Positions 1 through 8,508 of a stretch of 64,000 nucleotides of DNA are shown here, piece after piece. Below the pieces are notes generated by a model that saw only the letters and a program-made list of their open reading frames with translations, had not been told where the DNA came from and made no database searches. Location of the stretch: NCBI GenBank assembly GCA_947501845.1, contig CANMXP010000001.1, positions 248,001-312,000 on the forward strand, read 5' to 3'. A program made the position numbers and the translations under genes. How positions within the stretch are numbered: position 1 is the stretch's first letter; every line of letters starts with the position of its first letter. This DNA comes from an uncultured Flavobacteriaceae bacterium. GTDB taxonomy: Bacteria; Bacteroidota; Bacteroidia; Flavobacteriales; Flavobacteriaceae.

Positions 1-14
1 ATTAGAAAAAATAA

Positions 15-1421
15 ATGGGAATAGTTAATACTGAAATAAAACAAAAGACCATTAAAGATGAGATTTCTTTAACAGGTGTTGGTTTACATACAGGAAAAGA
101 TGTCACACTTACTTTCAAGCCAGCTAACGCGAATGCTGGATTAGCTTTTAAACGAATTGATTTAGAAGGCGCACCTGTAATTGAAGCAGATGCTAATTAT
201 GTGACTAATACGCAACGGGGAACCTGTTTAGAAAAAAATGGTGTAGCTATTCAAACCTCAGAGCATGTACTTGCCGCATTAGTAGGTTTAGATATTGACA
301 ATGCTATTATAGAATTAAATGCCTCAGAGCCACCAATTATGGATGGTTCATCAAAGTTTTTTGTTGATGCTATTGAAAAAGCAGGCATTGTAGAGCTTGA
401 TGCATTTAGAGAAGAGTTTGTTATTACAGATATTGTTTCATACACAGACGAAGAATCTGGGAGTGAAATTTTAGTAATGCCTGCAAAAGAGTATCAAATA
501 ACTGCCATGGTAGATTTTGGTACTAAAGTTTTAGGCACACAAAACGCTACTCTAAATAAAATTTCAAATTTCAAGAATGACATTTCAAATTCACGTACAT
601 TCAGTTTTTTACATGAAATAGAGATGCTTTTAGAGCATGGTCTAATTAAAGGAGGCGATTTAAACAATGCCATCGTATATGTTGATAAGGCATTGTCTCC
701 TGAAACCATGGAAAAATTAAGGGCTGCTTTTAAAAAGGATTCTATAGCTGTAAAACCAAACGGTATTTTAGACAATTTAACTTTACACCATCCTAATGAA
801 GCAGCAAGACATAAGTTACTTGATGTTTTAGGGGATTTAGCACTTATTGGAACAAGGATTCGCGGAAAAGTCATAGCCAATAAGCCTGGGCATTTTGTAA
901 ATACCCAATTTGCTAAAAAACTATCTAAAATTATTAAAAATGAACGTCGAAATAATGTGCCTAATATTGATTTGAACCAAACTCCTTTAATGGATATCAT
1001 TCAAATCATGGCCATGCTTCCGCATAGACAACCATTTTTGTTAATTGATAAAGTTTTTGAGCTAACAGATAACTATGTTACTGCTACAAAAAATGTAACT
1101 ATGAACGAACAGTTCTTCGCTGGCCACTTTCCAGGTGCCCCAGTAATGCCAGGTGTTTTAATTGTAGAAGCTATGGCGCAAACTGGAGGTATTTTAGTGC
1201 TTAATACGGTTCCAGACCCAGAAAACTACTTGACCTTTTTTATGAAAATGGATAAAGTTAAGTTTAAGCAAAAAGTGATGCCAGGTGATACTTTAATATT
1301 CAAATGTTCGTTAATTACACCTATTCGTCGTGGTATATGTCACATGCAAGGTTATGCCTATGCCAATGGCAAACTTTGTGCAGAAGCAGAACTAATGGCT
1401 CAAATCTCAAAAGTAAAATAA
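15..1421 (+). CDS. lpxC-fabZ: Bifunctional UDP-3-O-acyl-GlcNAc deacetylase / 3-hydroxyacyl-ACP dehydratase (LpxC-FabZ fusion)
   Basis: This 468-residue fusion joins two cytoplasmic enzymes. Residues 1 to about 310 are LpxC, the zinc deacetylase that commits to lipid A. Its metal and catalytic motifs are visible: SEH (E83, H84), HKLLD (H266, D270) and GHF (H293). Residues about 320-468 are FabZ, the fatty-acid dehydratase, with the PHRQPFLLID start and GHFPGAPVMPG containing H371, followed by E385; the 14-residue His-Glu spacing matches the FabZ active site. The fusion is a known Bacteroidota arrangement. It is followed after 2 bases by lpxA, so the two are surely co-transcribed. The window begins just upstream, so the promoter is not visible. 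An in-frame TAA directly before the ATG fixes the upstream limit. Confidence 0.97.
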   Translation: MGIVNTEIKQKTIKDEISLTGVGLHTGKDVTLTFKPANANAGLAFKRIDLEGAPVIEADANYVTNTQRGTCLEKNGVAIQTSEHVLAALVGLDIDNAIIELNASEPPIMDGSSKFFVDAIEKAGIVELDAFREEFVITDIVSYTDEESGSEILVMPAKEYQITAMVDFGTKVLGTQNATLNKISNFKNDISNSRTFSFLHEIEMLLEHGLIKGGDLNNAIVYVDKALSPETMEKLRAAFKKDSIAVKPNGILDNLTLHHPNEAARHKLLDVLGDLALIGTRIRGKVIANKPGHFVNTQFAKKLSKIIKNERRNNVPNIDLNQTPLMDIIQIMAMLPHRQPFLLIDKVFELTDNYVTATKNVTMNEQFFAGHFPGAPVMPGVLIVEAMAQTGGILVLNTVPDPENYLTFFMKMDKVKFKQKVMPGDTLIFKCSLITPIRRGICHMQGYAYANGKLCAEAELMAQISKVK

Positions 1422-1423
1422 AT

Positions 1424-2209
1424 ATGAACCAACCACTAGCATACGTTCACCCAGGAGCCAAAATTGCTAAAAACGTAGTAATTGAACCATTCACAACTAT
1501 TAACAATAATGTAAAAATAGGTGAAGGAACCTGGATAGGTAGCAACGTAACCATTATGGAAGGTGCCCGTATTGGTAAAAATTGCAATATTTTTCCTGGT
1601 TCAGTTATTTCTGCCGTTCCTCAGGATTTAAAATATAATGATGAAGACACCACTGTAGAAATTGGTGATAATGTTACCATAAGAGAATGTGTAACCATCA
1701 ACAGGGGTACAGCCGATAGAATGAAAACCATTATAGGAGATAATTGCCTCATAATGGCTTACTGCCATATTGCACACGACTGTATTGTTGGAAATAATTG
1801 TATTTTTTCTAATAATAGCACCCTAGCTGGGCATATAACAATAGGAGACTATGTTGTTTTAGCAGGAATGACCGCTGTCCATCAATTTGTATCTGTAGGT
1901 AACCATGCCTTTGTAACAGGTGGGTCTTTAGTTAGAAAAGATGTGCCACCTTATGTAAAGGCTGCTCGAGAACCGTTATCGTATGTTGGTATAAATTCAG
2001 TAGGTCTGAGAAGACGTGGGTTTTCAACAGAAAAGATAAGAGAAATACAAAATATTTTCAGAATACTTTATCAAAAGAATTATAATAATACCCAAGCTTC
2101 AGAAATTATTGAAGCCGAAATGGAGGCCACACCAGAACGTGACGAAATTCTTCAATTTATTAAAAATTCGCATCGAGGGATTATGAAAGGGTATTTCAAA
2201 TCAAATTAA
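1424..2209 (+). CDS. lpxA: Acyl-ACP--UDP-N-acetylglucosamine O-acyltransferase (LpxA)
   Basis: LpxA performs the first acyl transfer in lipid A synthesis in the cytoplasm. The product is 261 residues, the usual family length, when the ATG two bases after the lpxC-fabZ stop is used; the reading frame is open further upstream, but that would lie inside lpxC-fabZ. Left-handed beta-helix hexapeptide repeats run from about residue 8 to 190. The motif HIAHDC at 115-120 supplies the catalytic His (H118, equivalent to E. coli H125 by motif). The C-terminal helical part (RRRGFSTEKI onward) is typical. It sits between the LpxC-FabZ fusion and efp. Confidence 0.96.
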   Translation: MNQPLAYVHPGAKIAKNVVIEPFTTINNNVKIGEGTWIGSNVTIMEGARIGKNCNIFPGSVISAVPQDLKYNDEDTTVEIGDNVTIRECVTINRGTADRMKTIIGDNCLIMAYCHIAHDCIVGNNCIFSNNSTLAGHITIGDYVVLAGMTAVHQFVSVGNHAFVTGGSLVRKDVPPYVKAAREPLSYVGINSVGLRRRGFSTEKIREIQNIFRILYQKNYNNTQASEIIEAEMEATPERDEILQFIKNSHRGIMKGYFKSN

Positions 2210-2239
2210 CTAAACTAACGATTATACAAAAAAGAATTT

Positions 2240-2806
2240 ATGGCAACTACAAGTGACATTAGAAACGGATTATGTATTAAATATAATCACGATATTTATA
2301 AAATTATTGAATTTTTACACGTTAAACCTGGTAAAGGCCCAGCATTTGTAAGAACAAAATTAAAAAGTGTTACTACAGGAAAAGTAATTGATAATACATT
2401 TTCGGCTGGTCATAAATTAGATGATGTTCGTGTGGAAACTCACAAATTTCAATATTTATATAATGAAGGGGAAACATTTCATTTTATGAATACAGAAGAT
2501 TATTCTCAAATTGAACTTCAAAAAAGTACTTTGGATAATCCTGGTTTAATGAAAGAAGGTGAAGTTGTAACAGTTATTATTAATTCTGAAGATAATATGC
2601 CACTTTCAGTAGAAATGCCTGCAAGTGTTATATTAGAGGTTACGGCAACTGAGCCAGGCGTAAAGGGGAATACAGCTACCAATGCGACAAAGCCTGCAAC
2701 CGTAGAAACAGGAGCTACTGTAAATGTACCTTTGTTTATTAATGAAGGAGACAAAATAAAAGTTGAAACCGAAAAGGGAACTTACAAAGAACGTGTTAAG
2801 GAATAA
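2240..2806 (+). CDS. efp: Elongation factor P
   Basis: EF-P binds the ribosome and relieves stalling at consecutive prolines. The 188-residue product has the standard three beta-barrel domain length. The N-terminal domain carries the loop HVKPGKGPAFVRTK at 27-40, with K32 at the position that is modified in some bacteria; whether it is modified here cannot be told. The C-terminal OB domain contains the family pattern PLFINEGDKIKVET. The gene lies 30 bases after lpxA and 7 bases before an lpxD-like gene, so a translation factor is embedded in a lipid A operon, an arrangement that I recall as common in Flavobacteriia. Confidence 0.96.
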   Translation: MATTSDIRNGLCIKYNHDIYKIIEFLHVKPGKGPAFVRTKLKSVTTGKVIDNTFSAGHKLDDVRVETHKFQYLYNEGETFHFMNTEDYSQIELQKSTLDNPGLMKEGEVVTVIINSEDNMPLSVEMPASVILEVTATEPGVKGNTATNATKPATVETGATVNVPLFINEGDKIKVETEKGTYKERVKE

Positions 2807-2813
2807 TTTATAA

Positions 2814-3758
2814 ATGAAATTTCCTAACCCTCACACCCTAAAAGACATTGCGCAGTTAATAAATTGTGCTTACGTTGGCAATGATGATTTCTCTGTTTTG
2901 GGGATGAATGAAATCCATGTGGTAGAACCTGGAGATATTGTCTTTGTCGATCACCCGAAATATTATGACAAAGCCCTTCAATCGGCTGCAACTATTATAT
3001 TAATTAATAAAGAAGTTGCTTGTCCTGAAGGAAAAGCATTATTGATTAGTGACGATCCCTTTAGAGATTTTAACAAACTTACAGACCATTTCAAAACTTT
3101 TCAATCTGCTAATAGTCAAATATCGAGTACTGCAATTATTGGTAAAAACACAGTCATTCAGCCTAATAGTTTTATTGGTCATAATGTAGTTATTGGCGAT
3201 GATTGTATCATCCATTCTAACGTGAGCATTTATGATGATGCAGTAATTGGAAACCATGTTACCATTCATTCTGGTTCGGTTTTAGGCGGTAATGCTTTTT
3301 ATTATAAAAATAGACCAGAAGGATACGATCGATTAAAATCTAGTGGCCGTGTTGTTTTAGAGGACTATGTCGATATTGGTGCTGGATGTACCATCGATAG
3401 GGGTGTTACTGCTGATACTACGATTAAAGAAGGTACAAAAATTGATAATTTAGTACAAATAGGACATGATACTGTTATTGGAAAAAAATGCTTAATTGCA
3501 TCTCAAGTAGGTATTGCTGGTTGTGTTATTATTGAAGATGAAGTAACCATTTGGGGGCAAGTTGGAATTACCAGTGGCATAACCATTGGGAAAAAAGCGG
3601 TAATATCTGCAAAAGCAGGAGTTAGCAAGTCGTTAGAAGGCGGCAAAAGTTATTTTGGAATTCCAGCGGACGATTTCCGTTCAAAGTATAAGGAAATAGC
3701 ATCTATAAAAAAGATACCTGAAATACTTGACATATTGAAGATACAAGATAAAAAATAG
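2814..3758 (+). CDS. LpxD-like UDP-3-O-acylglucosamine N-acyltransferase
   Basis: The 314-residue protein has the LpxD layout: an N-terminal uridine-binding-like domain (residues 1 to about 100), then many hexapeptide repeats forming a left-handed beta-helix (about 105-270), then a short helical tail. The motif QIGHDTVIG with H218 matches the catalytic His of LpxD. The family transfers a 3-hydroxyacyl chain to the 2-amino group after LpxC acts. Flavobacteria often have one lpxD upstream of lpxC and a second copy beside efp; this would be the second copy, so I leave the symbol blank. It may have a different acyl chain or sugar preference. It closes the operon; a promoter for sucD follows. Confidence 0.87.
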   Translation: MKFPNPHTLKDIAQLINCAYVGNDDFSVLGMNEIHVVEPGDIVFVDHPKYYDKALQSAATIILINKEVACPEGKALLISDDPFRDFNKLTDHFKTFQSANSQISSTAIIGKNTVIQPNSFIGHNVVIGDDCIIHSNVSIYDDAVIGNHVTIHSGSVLGGNAFYYKNRPEGYDRLKSSGRVVLEDYVDIGAGCTIDRGVTADTTIKEGTKIDNLVQIGHDTVIGKKCLIASQVGIAGCVIIEDEVTIWGQVGITSGITIGKKAVISAKAGVSKSLEGGKSYFGIPADDFRSKYKEIASIKKIPEILDILKIQDKK

Positions 3759-3817
3759 CTTTGTGTTTTTTTAAAATAAAAAGTTCGTTTTTACTTTAAA
3801 ATTTTAATACAAAAAAT

Positions 3818-3825
3818 TACATTTG
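3818..3825 (+). promoter_or_regulatory. Candidate -7 promoter element for sucD
   Basis: TACATTTG fits the Bacteroidota -7 consensus TAnnTTTG and lies 35 bases before the sucD ATG. No clear TTTG partner is seen about 20 bases upstream, so the call is moderate. Confidence 0.45.
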
Positions 3826-3860
3826 CTCAATTAAAATTAATAAAAGACAAATAATCACTT

Positions 3861-4733
3861 ATGAGTGTTTTAGTAAATAAAGATTCAAAAATTATAGTTC
3901 AAGGGTTTACAGGTAGTGAAGGGACATTTCATGCTAGTCAAATGATTGAATATGGAACCAATGTTGTTGGAGGTGTAACCCCAGGAAAAGGTGGGCAAAC
4001 ACATTTAGATAGACCAGTTTTTAATACTGTTTTAGAAGCTGTTAACGAAGTTGGAGCAGATACAACCATTATTTTTGTACCACCTGCTTTTGCTGCTGAT
4101 GCTATTATGGAAGCAGCTGATGCTGGTATAAAAGTCATTATCACGATTACCGAAGGGATTCCTGTAGCAGATATGATAACAGCATCAAGTTACATAAAAA
4201 ACAAAGATTGTCTATTAATTGGTCCTAATTGCCCAGGTGTTATTACTCCTGAGGAAGCTAAAGTTGGGATTATGCCTGGTTTTGTTTTCAAAAAAGGAAA
4301 AGTAGGCATTGTTTCTAAATCTGGAACACTTACCTATGAAGCAGCAGATCAAGTTGTGAAACAAGGCTTAGGAATTACTACAGCTATAGGTATTGGAGGT
4401 GATCCAATTATAGGAACTACAACTAAAGAAGCCATTCAATTATTAATCAACGATCCAGAAACCGAAGCCGTTGTAATGATTGGTGAAATAGGAGGTCAAT
4501 TAGAAGCCGATGCTGCAAACTGGTATAAAGAAAGTGGAAGCAAAAAACCTGTTGTAGGGTTTATAGCTGGTGAAACAGCTCCTGCTGGACGTACTATGGG
4601 GCATGCAGGCGCGATTGTTGGAGGAAGCGATGATACGGCCCAGGCTAAAAAGAAAATCATGAGGGCTTGTGGAATTCATGTCGTAGATTCACCAGCCGAA
4701 ATTGGAAAAAAAGTAGCAGAAGTATTAGGATAA
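3861..4733 (+). CDS. sucD: Succinate--CoA ligase, alpha subunit
   Basis: This TCA-cycle enzyme subunit binds CoA through an N-terminal Rossmann domain (residues 1-130, with [15 protein letters not shown]) and carries the phosphorylated His in the ligase domain ([10 protein letters not shown]248). At 290 residues it is full length. It forms a complex with SucC, whose gene is not in this window; separation of sucC and sucD is known in Bacteroidota. It has its own probable promoter and a strong terminator immediately after, so it is probably monocistronic. Confidence 0.97.
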   Translation: MSVLVNKDSKIIVQGFTGSEGTFHASQMIEYGTNVVGGVTPGKGGQTHLDRPVFNTVLEAVNEVGADTTIIFVPPAFAADAIMEAADAGIKVIITITEGIPVADMITASSYIKNKDCLLIGPNCPGVITPEEAKVGIMPGFVFKKGKVGIVSKSGTLTYEAADQVVKQGLGITTAIGIGGDPIIGTTTKEAIQLLINDPETEAVVMIGEIGGQLEADAANWYKESGSKKPVVGFIAGETAPAGRTMGHAGAIVGGSDDTAQAKKKIMRACGIHVVDSPAEIGKKVAEVLG

Positions 4734-4757
4734 ACTTAATAGTTTTTTTTAAATATA

Positions 4758-4791
4758 AATCCGTTAACTTTTATTAGTTAACGGATTTTTT
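4758..4791 (+). terminator. Rho-independent terminator after sucD
   Basis: An 11-bp perfect stem AATCCGTTAAC / GTTAACGGATT with an 8-base loop is followed by a run of T. Confidence 0.92.
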
Positions 4792-4869
4792 TATGAAATA
4801 AAGTAAAATATGGGGTAACAAAAATAAGATCGTGTTGATATACTATTATAAAGCTAAAAAATAGAAATC

Positions 4870-5445
4870 ATGAAAACACAAAAAATAATTTTAAAACTTA
4901 TAATTATAGTATTATCATTTAGTAGTTGTTCTAAAAGTGATGACCATGCAGAAATTATCGAGGCGACCCCTGAATATCCTATGAAAACCTTAATTGAAGA
5001 CGGTGTCATGGCATTAAAAAGCACCAAAATAGATTTCCCTGTTACTTTTGAACTTGGTTATGAATTTAAATCCTTTAAAAATGGCAAAATAACAGCATTA
5101 GGAGTTCGTGTTCCTGATAATGATACCTACAGAGTAACTTTATGGAATGTAGATACCGAAGAAATTTTAAAAACAGTTGATGTTATTTCAACTTCTGGTT
5201 TACTATCATTTGAAGACATTGAACCCATAAATATAGAATCTGGCATTACCTATTTCGTATCCATAAATACAAACGACTATTATGTATTTAATGATGACGG
5301 AAATGTCATGTTTCCTGTAGAAAGTGATAATATTCTAGTTATGGGGTACGCAGTAAAACCAGGGTTTAATCAATTCTTACCAACCCAATTAATAAAAACT
5401 TCATACTTAGGAATGGTGGATATTAAATTTACTGCAAATAATTAA
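4870..5445 (+). CDS. Small lipoprotein with a DUF4082-like domain
   Basis: The 191-residue protein begins with a lipoprotein signal (MKTQKIILKL to FSSC, lipid Cys at 20) followed by SKSDD, an acidic stretch after the Cys that in Bacteroidota favours export to the cell surface. The remaining residues (about 40-190) look like one beta-sandwich domain. The stretch YEFKSFKNGKITALGVRV followed by YRVTLWNV resembles the DUF4082 pattern seen in surface proteins. No catalytic motif is seen. It is flanked by strong terminators on both sides and so is transcribed alone. The function is unknown and the family link is by pattern only. Confidence 0.6.
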   Translation: MKTQKIILKLIIIVLSFSSCSKSDDHAEIIEATPEYPMKTLIEDGVMALKSTKIDFPVTFELGYEFKSFKNGKITALGVRVPDNDTYRVTLWNVDTEEILKTVDVISTSGLLSFEDIEPINIESGITYFVSINTNDYYVFNDDGNVMFPVESDNILVMGYAVKPGFNQFLPTQLIKTSYLGMVDIKFTANN

Positions 5446-5471
5446 AATCTAACCTTCCTTAAATTTATTAT

Positions 5472-5502
5472 AAACCTCACAAAATCTTGTGAGGTTTTTT
5501 TA
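5472..5502 (+). terminator. Rho-independent terminator after the DUF4082-like lipoprotein gene
   Basis: An 11-bp perfect stem AAACCTCACAA / TTGTGAGGTTT with a 4-base loop is followed by a T run. Confidence 0.92.
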
Positions 5503-5523
5503 TTTCTTACAACTTGTAATTAC

Positions 5524-5531
5524 TATATTTG
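5524..5531 (+). promoter_or_regulatory. Candidate -7 promoter element upstream of fabG
   Basis: TATATTTG fits TAnnTTTG exactly. It lies just after the previous terminator and about 125 bases before fabG, ahead of a 30-codon open frame. Confidence 0.4.
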
Positions 5532-5557
5532 AATTTCAACTATTTTAATCGAATTAC

Positions 5558-5650
5558 ATGAAATATTCATATATTAATTATGAAGGTATTTCATCTGTAA
5601 GCCCTGATTTGATTGGAATGTTACGTATAACTAAAAGAAAACAAATTTAA
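5558..5650 (+). CDS. Possible 30-residue small ORF upstream of fabG
   Basis: An ATG-to-TAA frame of 30 residues starts with MKYSYINYEGISSVSPDLIG and ends 4 bases before the fabG start. It lies downstream of a good promoter element. I do not recognise it. It could be a small protein, an upstream ORF coupled to fabG translation, or the remains of a longer gene. Chance occurrence in AT-rich DNA cannot be excluded. Confidence 0.25.
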   Translation: MKYSYINYEGISSVSPDLIGMLRITKRKQI

Positions 5651-5654
5651 CCAT

Positions 5655-6401
5655 ATGAAGTTATTAGAAGGAAAAACAGCCATCGTTACTGGAGCAAGTC
5701 GTGGAATTGGTAAAGGCATTGCTCAAGTATTTGCAGAACAAGGTGCCAATGTTGCATTTACATACAGTTCTTCTGTAGAAGCAGCGAATGCACTAGAAAC
5801 AGAATTGAATGCACTAGGTATAAAGGCTAAAGGATACCAAAGTAATGCTGCAAGTTTTGATGAAGCCCAAAAACTGGCTAACGAAGTTGTTACTGAATTT
5901 GGAAGTATTGATATTCTGGTAAACAATGCAGGTATTACAAAAGATAATTTATTAATGCGTATTAGTGAAGAAGACTTTGATACTGTTATAGAAGTAAACT
6001 TAAAGTCTGTTTTTAATATGACAAAAGCTGTACAGCGCACCATGCTTAAGCAACGAAAAGGCTCTATTATAAATATGAGTTCAGTCGTTGGTGTTAAAGG
6101 TAATGCAGGACAAACCAATTATGCAGCTTCTAAAGCTGGTATTATTGGTTTTTCAAAATCAGTAGCCCTAGAGTTAGGTTCCAGAAACATAAGAAGTAAT
6201 GTAGTAGCTCCTGGGTTTATTGAAACAGAAATGACAGCGAAACTCGATGAAGAAATTGTGAAAGGATGGCGAGCTGGTATTCCTTTAAAACGTGGTGGAA
6301 CTCCAGAGGATATTGCAAATGCATGTGTGTATTTAGCAAGTGATATGAGTGCTTATGTCACAGGTCAAACACTTCATGTTGATGGCGGTATGCTAACATA
6401 A
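5655..6401 (+). CDS. fabG: 3-oxoacyl-[ACP] reductase
   Basis: FabG reduces 3-ketoacyl-ACP with NADPH in fatty-acid elongation in the cytoplasm. The 248-residue product is a classical short-chain dehydrogenase: TGASRGIG at 12-19 for cofactor binding, NNAG at 90-93, and catalytic S143, Y156 and K160 (YAASK). The end (DGGMLT) is typical of FabG, and similarity to true FabG along the whole length makes another SDR role less likely. It starts 4 bases after a small open frame and is followed by a 60-base gap holding a nested palindrome. Confidence 0.93.
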   Translation: MKLLEGKTAIVTGASRGIGKGIAQVFAEQGANVAFTYSSSVEAANALETELNALGIKAKGYQSNAASFDEAQKLANEVVTEFGSIDILVNNAGITKDNLLMRISEEDFDTVIEVNLKSVFNMTKAVQRTMLKQRKGSIINMSSVVGVKGNAGQTNYAASKAGIIGFSKSVALELGSRNIRSNVVAPGFIETEMTAKLDEEIVKGWRAGIPLKRGGTPEDIANACVYLASDMSAYVTGQTLHVDGGMLT

Positions 6402-6402
6402 A

Positions 6403-6462
6403 TTTACGAACCGCGATTTCCGAATTTAAAAATCGCCAATCGAAAGAATGGTTTATCGTAAA
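6403..6462. repeat. Nested palindrome filling the fabG to VWA-gene gap
   Basis: Outer arms TTTACGA (6403-6409) and TCGTAAA (6456-6462) enclose inner arms GCGATTT (6413-6419) and AAATCGC (6430-6436). The structure occupies the whole intergenic space and overlaps the first base of the next start codon. Confidence 0.6.
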
Positions 6463-8495
6463 TGAAAACAGAAACTATTATTTATATCATACTTGCTGGA
6501 GCCATAGCTATTTTTTTAGCAGTTTTCCAGTATTATAATAAGAAGAAAAGCATGTCTAAGTTGAACATGCTTTTCACTTTCTTAAGGTTTCTTAGTATTT
6601 TCTCTATCCTTTTACTACTTATAAATCCAAAGTTTGAACAAATTAAGCTTTCTGTTGAAAAACCCCAATTGGTTATTGCTATAGACAATTCAAGTTCGAT
6701 ATCATATCTTAATCAAAACACACAAGTTCTTGATTTGGTTGAAAAACTATCCAGCGATGATAATTTAAATAATAAATTCAATATTGAGCTATATACATTT
6801 GGTGAAGTATTCAAAGCATCAGATTCCATCACTTTTTCACAAAGCCAAACAAATATTAACAACGCTTTTAAACAATTATCTCAAATATATAGGCAAACTA
6901 CAGCGCCTACATTAATAATTTCAGATGGCAATCAAACCTATGGCAACGATTATCAGTTCGCTACATCTGTCTATAAACAAAATATTTTTCCTGTAATAGT
7001 AGGTGATACGGTTACATATACCGATTTAAAAATCCAACAGCTCAACGTGAATAGGTATACCTATTTAAAAAATAGGTTTCCTGTCGAAACTATTTTAGTC
7101 TACAATGGAAATAATACTATAAATTCTCGTTTTGTGGTAACGAGAGGAAATACAACTGTTTATTCTGAATCGATTCGTCTTTCAAAAGAAAACAATTCCA
7201 AAGTTGTCAATTTCACATTACCAGCAAATAGTGTTGGCGTTAGTGCTTACAAAACAACTATTGTACCTATTGACAATGAAAAAAACAAGGTAAATAATTC
7301 CAAAAATTTTGCAGTAGAAGTTATTGATCAGAAAACAAAAATCGCAATAGTTAATGATTTTTCACACCCAGATTTAGGTACGCTTAAAAAAAGTATTGAA
7401 AGTAACGAGCAACGCTCTGTAAACTTATTAAGACCAAAAGAAATAATAGACCAAATAAATGATTTTCAATTAATTATAATAAACCAACCCAACTATAAAT
7501 TTAAGGATTTGTTTGAGGTTTTAGAGAAAGAAAACAAGAATCATATTACGATTGTAGGTGCTAAAACCGATTTAAATTTTTTAAATAACACCAAACGTGA
7601 GTTTTCAAGTGAAATAACAAATCAAACCGAAAGTTATCAAGCAGAGTTAAATAATAGCTTTTCTCCTTTTATAGTTGACGATATTAACTTCGAATCATTT
7701 CCGCCTTTAAACTCAAATTACGGGCAGATATCTTTCAAAATACCATTCGAATCCCTTTTGAATAAAAGCATCAATGGAATTTTAACTAACGAACCACTTT
7801 TAGTAACTTATGAAACTAATGGCAGGAGGGAAGGTGTACTATTCGGAGAAAATATTTGGCAATGGCGAGCCCAAAGTTATATAAACAACAAATCATTCAA
7901 CCCATTTGATGACTTTATTGGAAAACTTGTACAATATTTGGCTTCAAACAAAACCAAAGATCGGTTGAATGTTGATTATGAGTCTTTTTATAATGGCAGT
8001 GGTAGTATTATAATTAAAGCTGAGTTTTTTGATAAGAACTATGTTTTTGACACTAGAGAAACACTTAATATTTCAGTAACAGATAATATCTCTAAAGAAG
8101 AAAGAACATTTCCGTTTATTCTTAAAAATAATAACTTCCAAGTAGACTTAAGTAGTTTACCGCCTTCAAAGTATAATTTTACAGTAAGAGCCACCAATGA
8201 GAATATAGCTAAATCTGGGAGTTTTCAGATTTTAGAATACAATGTAGAGCAACAATTTTTAAACGCCAATGTAACAAAGTTACAACAGTTAGCTACTAAC
8301 AGTGAAGGTAAGAGTTACTTTATTGACAATACAGAAGACTTAATAAACGATTTGTTAACCGATAATCGCTTTGTATCTATTCAAAAAAGCAATAAAAATA
8401 TCATACCTTTGATAGATTGGAAATATCTACTTATAATCATCGCATTAAGCTTAGGCTTAGAGTGGTTCATTAGGAAATATAACGGATTAATTTAA
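6462..8495 (+). CDS. VWA-domain membrane protein
   Basis: The 677-residue protein has two N-terminal transmembrane helices (about residues 6-24 and 37-54), a von Willebrand A-like domain starting with VIAIDNSSS, where D75, S77 and S79 form a DxSxS metal site, then a long periplasmic or extracytoplasmic region, and a final helix near the C-terminus (YLLIIIALSLGLEWFI). This layout is common in Bacteroidota next to BatA-like proteins but no BatA/B genes are here. It is likely a membrane-anchored binding or assembly protein, but its partner is unknown. It is followed after 13 bases by a prohibitin-family gene, so the two may act together at the membrane. Confidence 0.75.
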   Translation: MKTETIIYIILAGAIAIFLAVFQYYNKKKSMSKLNMLFTFLRFLSIFSILLLLINPKFEQIKLSVEKPQLVIAIDNSSSISYLNQNTQVLDLVEKLSSDDNLNNKFNIELYTFGEVFKASDSITFSQSQTNINNAFKQLSQIYRQTTAPTLIISDGNQTYGNDYQFATSVYKQNIFPVIVGDTVTYTDLKIQQLNVNRYTYLKNRFPVETILVYNGNNTINSRFVVTRGNTTVYSESIRLSKENNSKVVNFTLPANSVGVSAYKTTIVPIDNEKNKVNNSKNFAVEVIDQKTKIAIVNDFSHPDLGTLKKSIESNEQRSVNLLRPKEIIDQINDFQLIIINQPNYKFKDLFEVLEKENKNHITIVGAKTDLNFLNNTKREFSSEITNQTESYQAELNNSFSPFIVDDINFESFPPLNSNYGQISFKIPFESLLNKSINGILTNEPLLVTYETNGRREGVLFGENIWQWRAQSYINNKSFNPFDDFIGKLVQYLASNKTKDRLNVDYESFYNGSGSIIIKAEFFDKNYVFDTRETLNISVTDNISKEERTFPFILKNNNFQVDLSSLPPSKYNFTVRATNENIAKSGSFQILEYNVEQQFLNANVTKLQQLATNSEGKSYFIDNTEDLINDLLTDNRFVSIQKSNKNIIPLIDWKYLLIIIALSLGLEWFIRKYNGLI

Positions 8496-8508
8496 ACTAA
8501 AATAAATA

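Noticed and set aside
494-1000. Long minus-strand open frame inside lpxC-fabZ
   Set aside because: It is a shadow of a strongly conserved gene on the plus strand and resembles no protein.
1304-1423. N-terminal extension of LpxA by 40 codons
   Set aside because: The extension lies in lpxC-fabZ coding sequence; the ATG at 1424 gives the standard 261-residue LpxA.
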